Positions 61,640-64,000 of a DNA stretch of 64,000 nt are shown here, piece by piece. Position 1 is the first letter of the stretch. The number at the start of each line of letters is the position of its first letter. The translations under genes were made by a program, and so were the position numbers. Origin of the DNA: Aselliscus stoliczkanus (taxonomy: Eukaryota; Chordata; Mammalia; Chiroptera; Hipposideridae); NCBI GenBank assembly GCA_033961575.1, contig CM066732.1, positions 53,535,001-53,599,000 on the forward strand, given 5' to 3'. The notes beneath the pieces were generated by a model, which searched no databases, was not told the DNA's origin, and was given only the letters and a program-made list of their open reading frames with translations.

Positions 61640-62770
61640 GGTTTTTTAAAAAAATATGTATATTTTGGGCATTGTTTCCTATTTATACCTAGAAAGCATC
61701 CTTGTTCTTGTTCATAAAGTTACACAATGCCTCATTTTGGGGGAATGTGTCTTGATTTATTAACCAGTCCCGTACCATTGTTGGTTTATGTTGTTTCTCA
61801 TTGTTAGCTATTATAAAAATGACGTGGCAAATATCCGTAGAAGTGTGAGTTTATCTGCGGGATACAGAGGCAATGCTAAGCCGAAGGGTACATTTGTGTA
61901 ATAGATAAAGCCAAACCGACCTTCAAAGAAGTTACTCTAATTTAGTGTCCTATCCGTAACATATGGGTACGCTTGTCGACTCCGCTTTTGCTAAAATAAC
62001 ATGTTATCCAACTTTTTGATTCCTTGCCAGTCTGGTGAATGAGAACTGAAATCTTACTGTGCATGTGTTTTTTTTTGTTTTGTTTCTTTAGCATTTTAGT
62101 ATAAAATTTTTCAAGCATTTATGAAAGTAGAGATTAATATAATGAACGCTGTGAGCCGTATAACTGGAGGCCAGCGCTCCTCACTCATTTCCGTCTCTCC
62201 AGGTTATTTTGAAACACATCTGAGATTGTGGATCATTTCTTCCATAAACATTTCAGCATTTATTTTGAAACACATCTGAGATTGTGGATCATTTCTTCCA
62301 TAAACATTTCAGCATTTATATCTAAAAGATAAGGGCTCTTTTAACTATTATCATACTTGAAAAATAAACAATAACACTATTACCAAAGTCAGTGTTCAAA
62401 TTTTCCTGTCTTATGCTCTTTTTTATTTTTTTTTCTTACAGTTTATTTGAGTCAAACTGCAAATAAGGCAATTGGTTATATGCTTCTTAACCCTAACTCT
62501 TTTTCTTTAATTCATAAAAAAATTTAAAACATTTCATTATGGAAAACTTCAAACATAACCCAACATAGACTTATATATCTCACCATAATTTTAATTTGTA
62601 TTCCTTTCACTAGACGTCCAAGCATCCGTCATAGATTTAAAACCTTTTGCATGTTTCTGTGATCTGCCTGCTCGTGTCCCGTCCCCTCTATTGCATGTTT
62701 TGCCTTTTTCTTATCAATTTGTAAGAGCTCCTCATATATTAGTGAAATTGGCCTTTATATGTGTTACTGG
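61640..62770 (-). mobile_element. Nested old LINE-1 fragments, antisense
   Basis: 61640-62070 ('gtaccattgttggtttatgt', 'aactttttgattccttgcca') and 62690-62770 ('tttgtaagagctcctcatat') read as one antisense L1. 62090-62680 ('atgaaagtagagattaatat', 'aaaacttcaaacataaccca') reads as other L1 3' UTR text between them. The order suggests one L1 inserted in another. Confidence 0.55.
62204..62319. repeat. 56-bp perfect tandem duplication
   Basis: The unit starting 'ttattttgaaacacatctga' occurs at 62204-62259 and again at 62260-62315, with four further matching bases. The copies are identical by eye, so the duplication is recent or an assembly artefact. Confidence 0.92.
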
Positions 62771-63655
62771 CATGTCTGCATGGGGGAAGATACAAGTTTT
62801 TATTTTCTGAGTTCTCGCAACATTTCTTGTCTGTTTTTCTCCACTGGCATGTGATTGATGTCTCTTCTGGTCTTTGTTTAACACACATATCAGTAACTCT
62901 CTGTAGATTTGGGTCTCATCGCCCAGTCAGGCTGTCACCTCCTTACTGGCCCAGCCAGGAGGCCTCACTTCCCTGTGTGCACGGCGGCTGGGACCCGTCT
63001 CAGGGGTGTCAGAGAGCGAGTAGCGAACTGACACACCGCCCCAGCTATTGACCACTTTGTTGGTGCTGAAAACTGCCCTTTGGAGACTTTCAGGAGAACC
63101 TCTGTGTTCCCTGAGAGAGCAGGGCGGAGTATTCATCTGTGGAATTGAATTAAATCCTGGCACTAGCTGGTAAATTTTAAAATTGTGCCAGGGCTTCATG
63201 AGTGTCCTTCTTAGGGCTTCTGAGATGCCCAGCGGCATTTCATTTGGTTGTAAAAATGACTTAGATTATTACTAGGAGACAGGTGCTCACTGTCATAGGG
63301 AGGGCAGCTCAGGCTCAGCCTGAGGTGGGCCGGAATCACGCTCAAGCTGTTCAGAATGCTGGTTGGGGTGTCTTCCCCTTTCTCTGGATGCACTGGATGA
63401 AGCAGGGCCCCAAAGACAAAACCTACCTCTGTGTGTGCACCCGCGCCTGCCCATACCAAACACAGTTAGGGAGCGGACAGGCTGAGCCCAACAAGGTCTG
63501 CCAAAGGACAGCCTACCCGAGGCCACCCCGCTGGGGTGGCACGGAGCAGTCTGTGATAATGTCCCTGGTCTCCCTGCTCCGGCGGTGGCAGCACAGACTG
63601 CGGAAAGAGGCCAAGGGCGAGGTCTCTGCTGAGCGGGGGTCCAGGTGACATTGAT
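62771..63655 (+). other. MYLK3: MYLK3 intron 1, nothing recognised
   Basis: No MYLK3 exon 2 text is seen. The frame at 63283-63648 and its antisense partner have no family signature. Confidence 0.45.
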
Positions 63656-63659
63656 GACA

Positions 63660-63775
63660 ACGCTGGTGATAATCGTGATGGTAGCACCTAGCATTTATTA
63701 AGTGCCTACCGCATGCCAGGCTCTGGGCTATATATTCTTACACGTTGTGTTGTCACCATGAAGAGGGCAAAGCTT
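63660..63775 (-). repeat. MIR element
   Basis: 'agcatttattaagtgcctac', 'gcatgccaggctctgggcta' match MIR in antisense. Confidence 0.7.
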
Positions 63776-64000
63776 GGTGTCCTGGAGTCCCAAAGATAGT
63801 AGAATTGAGAGAAGGGGCACAGCGTAGGAATAACAGTGGAACCAACCCTTGTCCTAGTGCCCGTATCCCCACTCACAGGGAACCCCTCTAGCCGATTTGC
63901 CTGTGGGCCTAGAGTGGTCAGATCTTTAGATTTTTTTTTCAAGAGAAGCTGAGAACCTAAAATTTTCTGTAATCAGTAAACTGCGCCCTCCCCAAATACA

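Overview
The window is vertebrate nuclear DNA, almost certainly from a bat. It has split genes with GT-AG introns, a CpG-island promoter, processed pseudogenes, LINE-1, MIR and L2 relics, microsatellites, and more than thirty tRNA-derived SINE insertions. Some SINEs have the typical bat Ves/Rhin body (phrases such as 'cacatgggccactgagctgcgccctc' in pieces, and a 'ctgttccccaata' tail). Many more share that tail but carry a different tRNA-like head. Vespertilionid-type hAT, piggyBac or Helitron bursts are not obvious, so a non-vespertilionid bat is my guess. The species is not determined.

Two protein-coding genes are supported, both on the + strand. C16orf87 (UPF0547 family) is complete: four coding exons at 16582-16647, 24736-24832, 34347-34529 and 42832-42950 join in phase into 154 codons plus stop. 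MYLK3 (cardiac myosin light chain kinase) begins at 59949. Only its first coding exon (about 59949-60437) is inside the window; the kinase domain lies beyond the right edge. The neighbourhood C16orf87 then MYLK3, same strand, matches the mammalian order on human 16q11.2 as I recall it. The gene expected on the other side (GPT2) is not reached.

Layout. 1-16 kb is intergenic: MIR and L2 relics, a full-length but broken mariner (4662-5946) with clear inverted ends and TA duplications, a 5'-region LINE-1 (about 9.1-12.6 kb, antisense), several SINEs and a probable solo LTR (about 14.4-15.0 kb). 16.15-16.96 kb is the C16orf87 CpG island. 16.6-43 kb is C16orf87: intron 1 holds an antisense RPL17 retrocopy and a trimeric SINE, intron 2 holds antisense LINE-1 3' ends, and intron 3 holds an antisense EEF1A1 retrocopy split by a SINE. 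43-60 kb is the intergenic space before MYLK3, with a mariner-type MITE split by a Ves-like SINE, nested SINEs and old LINE/MIR sequence. 60-64 kb is MYLK3 intron 1, with nested LINE-1 and a 56-bp tandem duplication.

I found no operon, CRISPR array, phage or other self-contained novel system. The most unusual material is the SINE population itself: head swapping onto a common tail, a trimer flanked by one target duplication, and nested composites. A 66-bp dispersed direct repeat that I cannot assign is the other item of note.
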